From positions 1 to 64,000 of the forward strand of contig JAJFFF010000041.1 in assembly GCA_021776785.1 (NCBI GenBank): 64,000 nt of DNA, in the 5' to 3' direction. The notes below the pieces were generated by a model that saw only the letters and a list, made by a program, of their open reading frames with translations, made no database searches and was not told where the DNA came from. Both the position numbers and the translations under genes were made by a program. Positions within the stretch are counted from its first letter, which is position 1, and every line of letters begins with the position of its first letter. Source of the DNA: Planctomycetota bacterium. GTDB lineage: Bacteria; Planctomycetota; PLA2. This document shows, in pieces, positions 34,038 through 42,274 of the stretch.

Positions 34038-35085
34038 AACTGCGTCGAAATCGAAACCTGGACGCCGGGCTTGGGGTTTACCCTACAGAGCTGTGACCAC
34101 CGCCTTGCCTACCCTTCGCCTCGCCGCCGTTGGCGCTGCCACGTTTGTGTGCCTATCTGTCGCGTGGGCGCAGGGCGAGCCGGCTCCGGCCGATGCCGAG
34201 GCGGAAGCGCGAACACAGCGCCGGGCGGTCCTCTTGCTGCGCGTGTACGACCGCGACCAAGACGGCGTGCTCAGCAGCACGGAGTACCCCACGACCTTCC
34301 CGGCGCGTTTTGAGCGCTTGGATAAAGACGGTAGCGGAACGCTCTCGGCGGCCGAACTCGCTGCGCTTGTCGGGAAAGGTCCCAAGGAAGACGAGCGGCG
34401 TCGGCGCGGACGCTTTGACCGGCTCCTGCGCAGTCTCGATGCCAACGAGGACGGTGCGCTGAGCAAGGAGGAGTGGTCCCGGTCGTCGCGGCGGTTGCCG
34501 TCGGATTTGTTTGCGTCGCTCGACAAGAACAAAGACGGCGTGATCTCTGCCGATGAGCTGGCGGAAGCGCAGCGGCGCGTGGGCGGTACGTGGCGCGGCC
34601 GCGCCGCCGAGTCTTTGGTGCGTCGCTTCGACAAAGACGGGGACCGTCGCATTTCGAAAGCCGAGTGGCTCTCGCGCGCGGACTTGTTTGACAAGCTCGA
34701 CGCTGACCACGACGGCTTCTTGTCGCTCGAGGAGCTTTCGCCGGCGGGCCCGAACCGCAGCCGGCTTGACTTTGACCCCGCGCGGATGATCGCGGGTTGG
34801 ATGAAGCGTTACGACAAGAACAAAGACGGCAAGATCGCGAAGGCCGAGTATCCGGATGCGCGGCGGTTTGCGGAGTTTGACGACGACCGCGACGGATTTC
34901 TCACGCCCGAGGAGCTGCGGGAAACGTTTAACAAGCGGATGCGCGAGCGCGAGTACGACACGGTCGAACGTTATGATCGCAACGGCGACGGCAAGGTTAC
35001 GCCCGCCGAGTACACCGGGCCCGCGGGACGCTTTCGCCGCCTCGATCGCAACGGCGACGGCGTGATCGACGGCCAAGACCGTTAA
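34030..35085 (+). CDS. Exported protein with ten EF-hand loops
   Basis: A 351-residue exported calcium-binding protein. A signal peptide ends near AWAQG. Ten EF-hand loops follow with 20-45 residue spacing: DRDQDGVLSSTE, DKDGSGTLSAAE, DANEDGALSKEE, DKNKDGVISADE, DKDGDRRISKAE, DADHDGFLSLEE, DKNKDGKIAKAE, DDDRDGFLTPEE, DRNGDGKVTPAE and DRNGDGVIDGQD. The fifth has R where Gly is usual and may be weaker. ATG 34030 overlaps the ASPIC gene by 8 bp; GTG 34093 would give a shorter, cleaner signal peptide. Pairing with a DxDxDG-rich propeller suggests a calcium-dependent surface complex. Confidence 0.88.
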   Translation: MIETASKSKPGRRAWGLPYRAVTTALPTLRLAAVGAATFVCLSVAWAQGEPAPADAEAEARTQRRAVLLLRVYDRDQDGVLSSTEYPTTFPARFERLDKDGSGTLSAAELAALVGKGPKEDERRRRGRFDRLLRSLDANEDGALSKEEWSRSSRRLPSDLFASLDKNKDGVISADELAEAQRRVGGTWRGRAAESLVRRFDKDGDRRISKAEWLSRADLFDKLDADHDGFLSLEELSPAGPNRSRLDFDPARMIAGWMKRYDKNKDGKIAKAEYPDARRFAEFDDDRDGFLTPEELRETFNKRMREREYDTVERYDRNGDGKVTPAEYTGPAGRFRRLDRNGDGVIDGQDR

Positions 35086-35152
35086 GGGACCGCGAAGGCG
35101 CGACGCCTCCCGAACCCAGGTGCGACGCGCACTCTGCGCATCGCACTGGCCG

Positions 35153-36496
35153 CTACTTGAACTTGTCGAGAGCCTTGCCGAGTCCTTTTTCGAGTAGGCC
35201 GGTGGCGGCGCCCTTGAGCAGATCTTCCGCCTTGGGCGCCTTGATCTGCGGACTCGCAGTCGTCCCGCGAATGCGAACAGGCAGCTCCTTGATCGTGTTT
35301 CCGATCTTGCTGTAGAGCTTGCCGCCGCCGAAAGTCTTCACGAGCGGCATGAGATCCATCGAAAGGTCGAGACCACCTTCCAGCGAGACACGTCCCGCGA
35401 AGTCGTAGCGCGCTTTGTCACCCGACGCCGACAGCCGCTTGAAATTCACCCAGCCGTTTTGCACGTTGAAGTTGGCGCCCGCGCTGTTGAGGTCGATCGC
35501 GCCGTCGCCGCGCCCGGCCAGCGAAGCCACCTGAGCGAGCAGCGAGCCCGCCGGAAGCTGCAACTGATTCAAGGACACAGCGCCGGTGCCGTCCAACGTG
35601 GGGCGCATCGCCACCCACGTGAGACCGTTCCCTTTGACGGTAAAGTCCGCATTGATGTTGCCGTTGATCGCATCCGAGGCCGACGCCACCATCGGGAACA
35701 TGCCCGCGACGAGCGGCACCATGTTCTTTTCGATCGCGACGTCTTTGGCTTTGAGTTTGACGTTCCAGTCGTTGCCGCCGCGGATTCGCATCTTGCCCGA
35801 GCCGTTGAGTTTGCCGTCGCCCGGCAGCAGCGCGGAGATGCTCTTGAGGTCCAAGTAATCGCCCACCTGCGCCGCGTCGATGTTGAGGTCGCGCACGGTA
35901 ATCGTGTCGCGTTCGATCGAACGAACCGTGAGTTTTAAACCGGTGGCCGCTTGGCCCTTGCGGTTGGTGAACTGCATCGTCAGGCCCACGCCTTCAAGTT
36001 CAATTTTTTCGTTCTTGTCCAAGTCCTCGATGATCAGCTTCGAGTTTGCGAGGTCCAAGCTCAGGTCCATGTCGGGACCGCCGGATCCATCTTGGTCCGG
36101 CTCCTCATTCGCGTCGGCCATGCCGTCGAGGTTGGTCTTGCCGCCCTTCTTGATGATGTGCACGACAAGCTCACTGCCGTCGACGGATCCGATCACCTTC
36201 TTATTCAAGATCTCTTTGAACGACGAGTCGATGTCGATCGACTTCGCGCGCACCAGCGAACCTTCGGGAAAGCCCTCTGGGTTCGCGATGTCGAGATCTT
36301 GAATGCTGACGGACGTGAAGAACCAACCGATCTTTAGACCGCCGATCTTCACCTTGCGATGCACGGAGTCGCCGACGATTTCAGCCACTTTGGAGCGGCC
36401 TTCGTCGGTGTTGGCGGCGAGAGGAAGAACGAATCCAACGATGCCGACAATGACAATCGTTAAGATGAGAAACCACTTGATTAGACGTCGAATCAT
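35153..36496 (-). CDS. AsmA-family protein
   Basis: A 447-residue protein with an N-terminal membrane helix (residues 5-27) and a long beta-rich periplasmic part. VGDSVHRKVKIGGLKIGWFF followed by SIQDLDIANPEGFPEGSLV is the AsmA/YhdP opening, and the C-terminal VRIRGTTASPQIKAP is the AsmA C-terminal signature. AsmA-like proteins are bridge-shaped lipid transporters between inner and outer membrane. The start is chosen at 36496 because it gives MIRRLIKWFLILT; the upstream extension lacks any motif. The gene is convergent with the EF-hand gene. Confidence 0.85.
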   Translation of the reverse strand: MIRRLIKWFLILTIVIVGIVGFVLPLAANTDEGRSKVAEIVGDSVHRKVKIGGLKIGWFFTSVSIQDLDIANPEGFPEGSLVRAKSIDIDSSFKEILNKKVIGSVDGSELVVHIIKKGGKTNLDGMADANEEPDQDGSGGPDMDLSLDLANSKLIIEDLDKNEKIELEGVGLTMQFTNRKGQAATGLKLTVRSIERDTITVRDLNIDAAQVGDYLDLKSISALLPGDGKLNGSGKMRIRGGNDWNVKLKAKDVAIEKNMVPLVAGMFPMVASASDAINGNINADFTVKGNGLTWVAMRPTLDGTGAVSLNQLQLPAGSLLAQVASLAGRGDGAIDLNSAGANFNVQNGWVNFKRLSASGDKARYDFAGRVSLEGGLDLSMDLMPLVKTFGGGKLYSKIGNTIKELPVRIRGTTASPQIKAPKAEDLLKGAATGLLEKGLGKALDKFK

Positions 36497-36512
36497 GACG
36501 TCTTGCAGACTA

Positions 36513-37130
36513 TCACGGGCGTCGTCGGATTGCGCGGGCGAGGCGCGTCGTCTTGCCGCGCACCTCATAAAGCACGATGTGTACCTCGTAGGACACCGAG
36601 CCCACCTTCCAGCGGTCGATGATCACGCTTTGGCCCGGTTTTCCGTCGGCACGAAACGAAAGATCGAACTTCTTGGTCTTTCGCTCCAAGATCGCGGTGC
36701 GCCCGGACGGGTAAACCGCGTACGTTTTCTTGCCGAGCGTGACCCGACCCTTCCGTACGGTCGCGATCTCAAGAATGGTCAGCCAACGCTTGCGGCCAAA
36801 CGCTTTGTGCCCGCCCAGCAAGAGGCCGTCTCTCGGTTCGACGTTCGTTTCTTGGCGCGCCGTCAGATAGCGCAGGACTCGTTTCGCGTCTTCTGGGCTG
36901 ATCCCGGACTGCGGCATCCGACGCATGCGATCGACGATTTCGCGCCACTCGCTTCGTGATGCGCGCCGGTGCGTGACGCGTTGCGATGCGTGGCAAGCGC
37001 TGCACTTGCGCAAAAAAAACTGCTCTTCTTGCCGGTTCGGTACCGGTGCTTGCGGCTCGTCAAGCGCGAACGCATCCACCGCGAGCGCACCCGCGAGCAA
37101 GAGCATCATGCCCACGACGATGCGCGCCAT
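36513..37130 (-). CDS. Periplasmic monohaem c-type cytochrome
   Basis: A 205-residue exported protein with one haem c site, CSACH at residues 43-47. Downstream, EWREIVDRMRRMPQSGISPEDAKRVLRYL matches the small cytochrome domain in which a Met after the W...V motif is the second axial ligand. The C-terminal 110 residues are beta-rich and unassigned. It is the third gene of the porin-cytochrome operon, starting 2 bp after the stop of the previous gene. It probably shuttles electrons in the periplasm. Confidence 0.8.
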   Translation of the reverse strand: MARIVVGMMLLLAGALAVDAFALDEPQAPVPNRQEEQFFLRKCSACHASQRVTHRRASRSEWREIVDRMRRMPQSGISPEDAKRVLRYLTARQETNVEPRDGLLLGGHKAFGRKRWLTILEIATVRKGRVTLGKKTYAVYPSGRTAILERKTKKFDLSFRADGKPGQSVIIDRWKVGSVSYEVHIVLYEVRGKTTRLARAIRRRP

Positions 37131-37132
37131 CG

Positions 37133-37546
37133 CTAGTTGTCTTGCGCTCCTTCGTCGATCCAAGTGCGGATGCGATCCACTTCGGCCGCTGTGAGTGCGG
37201 GACCGTCGAGCGGCATCGTCGGCGGTAGCGTTCCGTCCAAGCGCCGCGGAAGCAAGCTGCCGGCGCCGTTGCCGGGGATGACCACCTGTCCGGAGTTGCC
37301 GCCGGCGATGAGGCCTTCGTACGAGTCGACGTTGAGACCGCCTGCGCCGCCGTGACACCGGATGCAGTCCGATTCAAAAATGGGAAGGATGTCGAGCGCG
37401 AACGAAACCGTCGTCGTCCCGCCGCCGCCGCCTCCTCCTCCGCCGCTGCCCTCCTCGACTTCGCCGGTCGGCGAGACGTCTAGGTCACAGCCGGACAGCA
37501 AGGCGCCGGTAAGAAGACACGTAAAGAGATAAGCCGAGATGCGCAT
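37133..37546 (-). CDS. Lipoprotein c-type cytochrome with poly-Gly linker
   Basis: A 137-residue lipoprotein (lipobox LLSGC) with a run of nine glycines followed by a single-haem domain. The haem motif CIRCH is at residues 61-65, in the context ILPIFESDCIRCHGG typical of planctomycete cytochrome domains. LPPTMPLDGPALTAAEVDRI supplies the likely axial Met. Start ATG 37546 is 2 bp after the porin stop; TTG 37552 is possible but poorer. It may receive electrons from, or pass them to, the neighbouring cytochrome near the outer membrane. Confidence 0.8.
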   Translation of the reverse strand: MRISAYLFTCLLTGALLSGCDLDVSPTGEVEEGSGGGGGGGGGTTTVSFALDILPIFESDCIRCHGGAGGLNVDSYEGLIAGGNSGQVVIPGNGAGSLLPRRLDGTLPPTMPLDGPALTAAEVDRIRTWIDEGAQDN

Positions 37547-37548
37547 GG

Positions 37549-38904
37549 TCAAAACGGGATCACGAGCTGAGAGGAGAAGCGGTGCGCGTCCGGCGCGCCG
37601 TCGTCAAAGTCCCAGTACGCGTATTCAAGCTTCCACGTGATGCCGAACTCGAACTTGTGCACGAGGCCGGCGGAGTAGCGATACAGATTGGTTTCGATGT
37701 CGGCGCTGTTGAGTGGATCGACCAAGCCGTTGGTCAAGCGCGGCGCACTCCGCCGCATCCAATCGGCTTGGACGTAAGCCATCCACTTCCGCGTGACGCG
37801 GGCTTCGACGAGGACATACGCGCCCTGTGTACGGTTGGCCTCGTTGAGAGTAGCGGTCGGATCGCCGACGGTCGGAAGGCGCACTTCGCGCGGCGCGTAA
37901 ACGTATTCGGCGCGAATCGTCAGGCTACCTTCGCCGCCGCGAAACATGCCGTCCATGACGATCAGGACGTCGGCGCCGTAAAACCGGTACGACAAGCTGT
38001 TGCGCGTGTCGTACTTGCCGGTCAGCCACGACAGGCCGAAGCCAAACCGGCCCTGCGACATCATCGTCGCGTTGGTGTACGCGAGGCGCGCGCCGATCTG
38101 CTTGTTCTCGTTGTTATCCGAGAAGCCTGTGCCCTGCGCGAGGTCGGTTGTGCCGACGAGTCCGTTCGTGACGAACACCGCGTAGTAGAACTGGTTTTGG
38201 CCCTGCCAAACGCTGCCGCTCGCCGAGATTCCGCTGTCGGTATAGATGGACCGAAACAGCGCGCGCGGATTGTTTTCGGGCTGGGCAAACGTGTCCTCGT
38301 CGCCCAAGAACAGGAGCGGGCGACTCAGCGTGTCGAACGTGTCGGGAAAGCTGCGCGGGTTGAATTGCCCGAACGGCACGATCACGAGGCCGACATTGAC
38401 TTGCAGCCACTCGTGAAACACGAACTCGACTTCGGCGAGCGATCCGTCCGTGTAGTAGCGCGCCGTGACCTCGTCGGTGAAGCGATACACAAAGCGCGCG
38501 TACCGCTCCTCGACCTGAAATGTGTTCGTGCGCGTTGAGCCGTCGATGTCGGTGCCCCGAAACGAAGTGACCACGACGCCACCGATGTTGAGGCGGGAGG
38601 ACCAGCCCGCGCCGCCTCCGCCCAGGACGGATTCGTCCGCGCTCTCGCCGCGGCGGACGGCCAAGTACTCCTCGATGGCCGCTTCGATGTTTCGTTGGTC
38701 GGCGGCGCGACCGAGTGTGTCGGTTGTTTTTTGCAGCGCGCGCTCGAGCTCTTGGATGCGCTTTTGTTGCGCTTCCTGCTCAGCATCGCGCTGCGAGCGT
38801 TCTTCCGCGAGCGCGCGTTCCAAACGTTCCACGCGCTCCGCGAGTCCATCTTGGGCGCTGGCGACGACGCACAGTACCGCGAGGGCTGCCAAACTCTTGA
38901 CCAT
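37549..38904 (-). CDS. Outer-membrane porin with N-terminal coiled coil
   Basis: A 451-residue exported protein. After the signal peptide (residues 1-17) comes a coiled coil (about 20-75), as in SlpA- or OprO-like porins that reach the cell wall. The remainder is a beta-barrel with alternating aromatic strands (FYYAVFVTNGLVG, ARLAYTNATMMSQGRFGFGL, WKLEYAYWDF) and ends in Phe, the barrel-assembly signal. QVNVGLVIVPFGQFNPRSFP is typical of phosphate-selective porin-like barrels. TAGACT lies 8 nt before ATG. It leads the operon with the two cytochromes, suggesting a porin-cytochrome function such as electron exchange or metal handling. Confidence 0.82.
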   Translation of the reverse strand: MVKSLAALAVLCVVASAQDGLAERVERLERALAEERSQRDAEQEAQQKRIQELERALQKTTDTLGRAADQRNIEAAIEEYLAVRRGESADESVLGGGGAGWSSRLNIGGVVVTSFRGTDIDGSTRTNTFQVEERYARFVYRFTDEVTARYYTDGSLAEVEFVFHEWLQVNVGLVIVPFGQFNPRSFPDTFDTLSRPLLFLGDEDTFAQPENNPRALFRSIYTDSGISASGSVWQGQNQFYYAVFVTNGLVGTTDLAQGTGFSDNNENKQIGARLAYTNATMMSQGRFGFGLSWLTGKYDTRNSLSYRFYGADVLIVMDGMFRGGEGSLTIRAEYVYAPREVRLPTVGDPTATLNEANRTQGAYVLVEARVTRKWMAYVQADWMRRSAPRLTNGLVDPLNSADIETNLYRYSAGLVHKFEFGITWKLEYAYWDFDDGAPDAHRFSSQLVIPF

Positions 38905-38915
38905 CCTGGGGGAGT

Positions 38916-39023
38916 CTACAGCGAATCGAAGTCAAGATCGGGCGGAATCTCGAAGTGGAACGTGTTGGCTATTTCGAAACAGAGCACCGCGCGCCGTAAC
39001 CGATCGAACAAGTCTCCGCTCAA
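38916..39023 (-). CDS. Possible 35-residue micro-ORF or gene fragment
   Basis: Following the K+ channel gene on the same strand, a frame starting TTG 39023 encodes LSGDLFDRLRRAVLCFEIAN then TFHFEIPPDLDFDSL. The composition is protein-like, and the ending vaguely recalls acyl-carrier-type helices, but this is too weak to name. The stop TAG lies within the -10-like element of the porin gene. It could be the broken end of a lost gene. Confidence 0.25.
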   Translation of the reverse strand: MSGDLFDRLRRAVLCFEIANTFHFEIPPDLDFDSL

Positions 39024-39055
39024 CGTGGCGCTGTCTCAAAAACATCTGCGAGTCG

Positions 39056-40057
39056 CTACGCACCGACCTCGGCGAGGCCCTTGAGCGCGTCCAACTTTTC
39101 GCGTTCGCCCAGACTCACGAGCACATCGCCTTCGTGCAACTCCATCTCGGGTGACGGGTTGGTCTTGATGGACCCATCGCTCTTGCGGACGGCGACGACG
39201 ATGACGCCGAAGTCGCGCCGAATCGGGGTGTCCATGAGGCGCTTGTCGCGCAACGTGGAACGCGCACCGACGCGCTGCTCGTCCATGTAGAAATTCATCG
39301 GGTTCATGCCCGTCGCCATCTTCAAAAAGTCCGCGGCGGTTGGCGATGCGATCGATTGCGCCATCCAGGTACCGCCGATCACGTAGGGCGACACCACGTC
39401 GTCCGCGCCCGCCGCACGAAGTTTGTTGCGCGCGCCGTCGTCCAGCGCGATCGCGACGACTTTAAGCTCGCGGTGCATTTGCTTAGCGGTCAGCGTGACA
39501 TACACGTTGGCGGCGTCGCTGCCGAGTGTGGTGAGTAGCCCGCGCGCTCGCGCGATGCCGGCGTCGGTGAGCGTCTCTTCCTCGGTCGCGTCGGCTTGGA
39601 CGGCGATGACGTCATGCTCCCGCGCGTAATCGGCGCGAGTCGGATCTTCCTCGATCACGACAAACGGAATGCCCTTGCGCGCAAGTTCACCTGCAATGGT
39701 GCGGCCGAGCCGACCGTAGCCGCAGATGATGACGTGGTCCTCGATGGTGCGGAGTGTTTTTTCCAACCTACGTCTCCCGAAAATATCGCGGAGCTGGTTC
39801 TCAACAACCGAGCCCGTGATCAATGAAATCAGCACCGCGATGGACACGGTGCCGACGCCGATCATGATGATGGTGAAAAAGCGGACGCCGAGCCCTTCGG
39901 ACAGGTCGTTGTATCCCACGGTGCTGATCGTCACGACGGTCTGATAGAGCGCGTCCATCCAGCTCAGACCCGCGATCCGATAGCCCAGGGTCCCCAGCAG
40001 GGTGATGACCGCGATCAGGAGGATGGCAAGCTTGAGCCGATGGAGAAGATGGGGCAT
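39056..40057 (-). CDS. Two-helix K+ channel with RCK (TrkA) domains
   Basis: A 333-residue potassium channel subunit. Two membrane helices (about 7-28 and 60-85) flank a pore loop with the filter TVGYND. Residues about 105-225 form an RCK/TrkA-N Rossmann domain (VIICGYGRLGRTIAGELA, VIEEDPTRADYA) and about 245-330 a TrkA-C domain (MELHEGDVLVSLGEREKL). The architecture is that of MthK/Kch-type ligand-gated channels. It is divergent from the hypothetical gene at 40230. Confidence 0.92.
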   Translation of the reverse strand: MPHLLHRLKLAILLIAVITLLGTLGYRIAGLSWMDALYQTVVTISTVGYNDLSEGLGVRFFTIIMIGVGTVSIAVLISLITGSVVENQLRDIFGRRRLEKTLRTIEDHVIICGYGRLGRTIAGELARKGIPFVVIEEDPTRADYAREHDVIAVQADATEEETLTDAGIARARGLLTTLGSDAANVYVTLTAKQMHRELKVVAIALDDGARNKLRAAGADDVVSPYVIGGTWMAQSIASPTAADFLKMATGMNPMNFYMDEQRVGARSTLRDKRLMDTPIRRDFGVIVVAVRKSDGSIKTNPSPEMELHEGDVLVSLGEREKLDALKGLAEVGA

Positions 40058-40229
40058 GGTCCGCAGCGCGCATTATTCGTTGCGGCTTAGACAGAGAATG
40101 CTTGTCTAGCCGGTGCGCTCGCGGTTAGTTTGAGCCGCGCCAACAGGGGTGTAGGCAATTGTTTCGGACGATCCGTATCTAACGCGGGTCCTGTGCCAGG
40201 TCCGACTGCGTCCATTTGGCGACCGTTCC

Positions 40230-40826
40230 ATGCCTTCGATCCGATTCCTCACTCGCGATTTGGACTTAGAGCTCTCGGGTTCCGAATCGTTTGTCTCGCA
40301 GCAACTATTGCTGCTTTCTCCGTATCTCGGCAACGTCGCCCGCGACGTGCTGGAACCGTCTGCAGAGGACGAGGCCCAGCCGCCCCAACCGGTGCGACCC
40401 GCGCCGCTCGTGGCGTTACCGTCACGCGTTGCCGAAACGGCTGCGGTGCCAGCGAGTCAACCGGTTCCGGATTCCCCAAAACCGGTCGAGACTCCAGAAG
40501 GCGGCCCGGAGAGCGGTTTTGCGGCGACCGAAGAGGCGCGCTCGGAGGGGTTGGACGGGTTTTTTCGGCGTCACGAGCCCCAGGGCGCGGACCGCCAGGC
40601 CGACGCCGCCCTCCTGTTCGCGTACTACCTGCAGACGCAGCAGGGCGCGTCGTCGCTGGAATTGGGCGATCTGATTCGTTGTTGCATCCGCACCGGCGTG
40701 GATACTCGTAACTTCAACCGAACGCTGGGGACCTTGACCCGGCGCGGGCTTTTGGAAACCGTGCGCCACGGCCGTGCCTACCGACTTTCTGAGCACGGGG
40801 TGGCTGCTGTGGAGCAGCGTCTGTGA
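40230..40826 (+). CDS. Unknown protein with C-terminal winged-helix-like domain
   Basis: A 198-residue protein I do not recognise. Residues 1-45 form a compact beta/alpha piece (IRFLTRDLDLELSGSESFV). Residues about 46-115 are Pro/Glu/Ala-rich and probably disordered. Residues about 120-198 look like a winged helix (LGDLIRCCIRTGVDTRNFNR, TLGTLTRRGLLETV, GRAYRLSEHGVAAV), suggesting DNA or protein binding. The stop overlaps the GTG of glyA by 4 bp (GTGA), so the two are translationally coupled. A role linked to glycine/serine metabolism or to regulation of glyA is possible but unsupported. Confidence 0.6.
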   Translation: MPSIRFLTRDLDLELSGSESFVSQQLLLLSPYLGNVARDVLEPSAEDEAQPPQPVRPAPLVALPSRVAETAAVPASQPVPDSPKPVETPEGGPESGFAATEEARSEGLDGFFRRHEPQGADRQADAALLFAYYLQTQQGASSLELGDLIRCCIRTGVDTRNFNRTLGTLTRRGLLETVRHGRAYRLSEHGVAAVEQRL

Positions 40827-42088
40827 CCGCCAAAGAGTCGTTACACCAGATTGCCGGGATTTGCCGCCGCCACGAAACGTGGCGCCAGGAGACGATCAAC
40901 CTCATCGCGAGCGAGAACGTGTTGTCGCCTGCGGCGCGCCGGCTTCTCGATACGGATTTCCACCATCGGTATGCCGAAGGCCATCCCGGAGCCCGGTACT
41001 ACGAAGGCACGAAGTTCATCGATGAGATCGAGACGGAGACGCACAAGCTCATCTTGAAAATCTTCGGCGCCGCACGCGCCGACGTGCGGTTGCCCAGCGG
41101 AACCATGGCCAACGAAGCCGTTTTCTCAGCGCTGATGAAGGGCGGCGGAGTCGCCTTGGCCCACGGGATCGCCGGCGGCGGCCACATCAGTCACGCGCGC
41201 ATCGGCGCCCTGGGCAAGCGCGCCGACAAGATCCTGGAGTTGCCCCGGTTGGCCGACGGATTCCGGATGGACGCGGCGGCCACCCGCGCCAAGATCGCAG
41301 AACACAAACCGCGCCTCGTCGTTCTTGGCCGGTCGCTGTTTTTGTTCCCCGAGCCCGTCGCGGAAATCCGGGAGGCGTGTGACGAAGTCGGCGCCACGAT
41401 CCTGTTTGATGGTTCGCACGTCTTGGGACTGATCGCCGGCGGCATGTTCCAAAGCCCGCTCGCCGAAGGCGCCGACCTCATGACGGCGTCCACCCACAAG
41501 ACGTTTTTTGGTCCCCAGCGCGGGATCATCGTCAGCCGTGAAAAGGGTGACGACTGGTGGAAGCCGATCGACCGGGCCGTGTTCCCGGGCGTGACCAGCA
41601 ACCACCACCTGTTCACACTCCCCTCGCTTTGGGCCGCCTCGCTCGAAGTGGTCGAGTTCGGTGCAGCGTACGCTCAGGCCACCATCGCCAACGCCAAGGC
41701 GCTGGGCCAAGCCCTTCACGACCGTGGCTTCGCGGTCGCGGCGCCCGATCTTGGCTTTACCGAGAGCCACCAGATCGCCATCGACGTGAAGGACTTCGGT
41801 GGTGGACGCGACGTTTCCCGCAAGTTGTCGGACAACGGCATCATCTGCAACATGAACCTGCTGCCCGGCGAGGATCCGCGTAAGAATGCGCGAAATCCGC
41901 AAGGACTTCGCATCGGCGTACAGGAAATGACGCGGTTCGGGATGGGACCCGACGAGATGGGGCGGATCGCCGAGATTTTCGGCGCGTGCGTCAAAGACGG
42001 CCAAAACGTCACGGCGGACGCCAAAGCCCTGCGGGACGCCTTCCCGACGATCGGCTACGGGTTCTCCGAAGCCGATCTTTCGTCGTAA
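40823..42088 (+). CDS. glyA: Serine hydroxymethyltransferase-family enzyme
   Basis: A 421-residue PLP enzyme that resembles serine hydroxymethyltransferase, interconverting serine and glycine with tetrahydrofolate. NLIASENVLSP, RYAEGHPGARYYEGTKFIDE and TASTHKTFFGPQRG with PLP lysine K226 are family hallmarks. It is a divergent member: the canonical GYGPHANHSS-like segment is replaced by AHGIAGGGHISHARIGALGK, and RNPQGLRIGVQEMTRFGMGP replaces the usual GLRIGTPA.TTRGF. Activity may therefore be on a related substrate. The start GTG overlaps the previous gene. Confidence 0.8.
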   Translation: MTAKESLHQIAGICRRHETWRQETINLIASENVLSPAARRLLDTDFHHRYAEGHPGARYYEGTKFIDEIETETHKLILKIFGAARADVRLPSGTMANEAVFSALMKGGGVALAHGIAGGGHISHARIGALGKRADKILELPRLADGFRMDAAATRAKIAEHKPRLVVLGRSLFLFPEPVAEIREACDEVGATILFDGSHVLGLIAGGMFQSPLAEGADLMTASTHKTFFGPQRGIIVSREKGDDWWKPIDRAVFPGVTSNHHLFTLPSLWAASLEVVEFGAAYAQATIANAKALGQALHDRGFAVAAPDLGFTESHQIAIDVKDFGGGRDVSRKLSDNGIICNMNLLPGEDPRKNARNPQGLRIGVQEMTRFGMGPDEMGRIAEIFGACVKDGQNVTADAKALRDAFPTIGYGFSEADLSS

Positions 42089-42274
42089 CCTGCGCTTTCG
42101 TCGTCAGTTAGCGCGATTTGTGCCGTCTTCGCGTCCCGCCTGCCGATTTGCTACTCTGTCTACGTCGCGCCTTTAACAACACGAGGGACAAAATGGGGGA
42201 CTTCGGCCGTGGGGTCGGATCCCAGGAGGGGAGGCGCGCGCTCATGACTGGCGCTTTGTAGAGGAGGGCGCGCC

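Noticed and set aside
39023..39056. Micro-ORF as frameshifted C-terminus of the K+ channel
   Set aside because: The channel already ends with a complete TrkA-C domain, and the micro-ORF does not match the usual TrkA-C ending.
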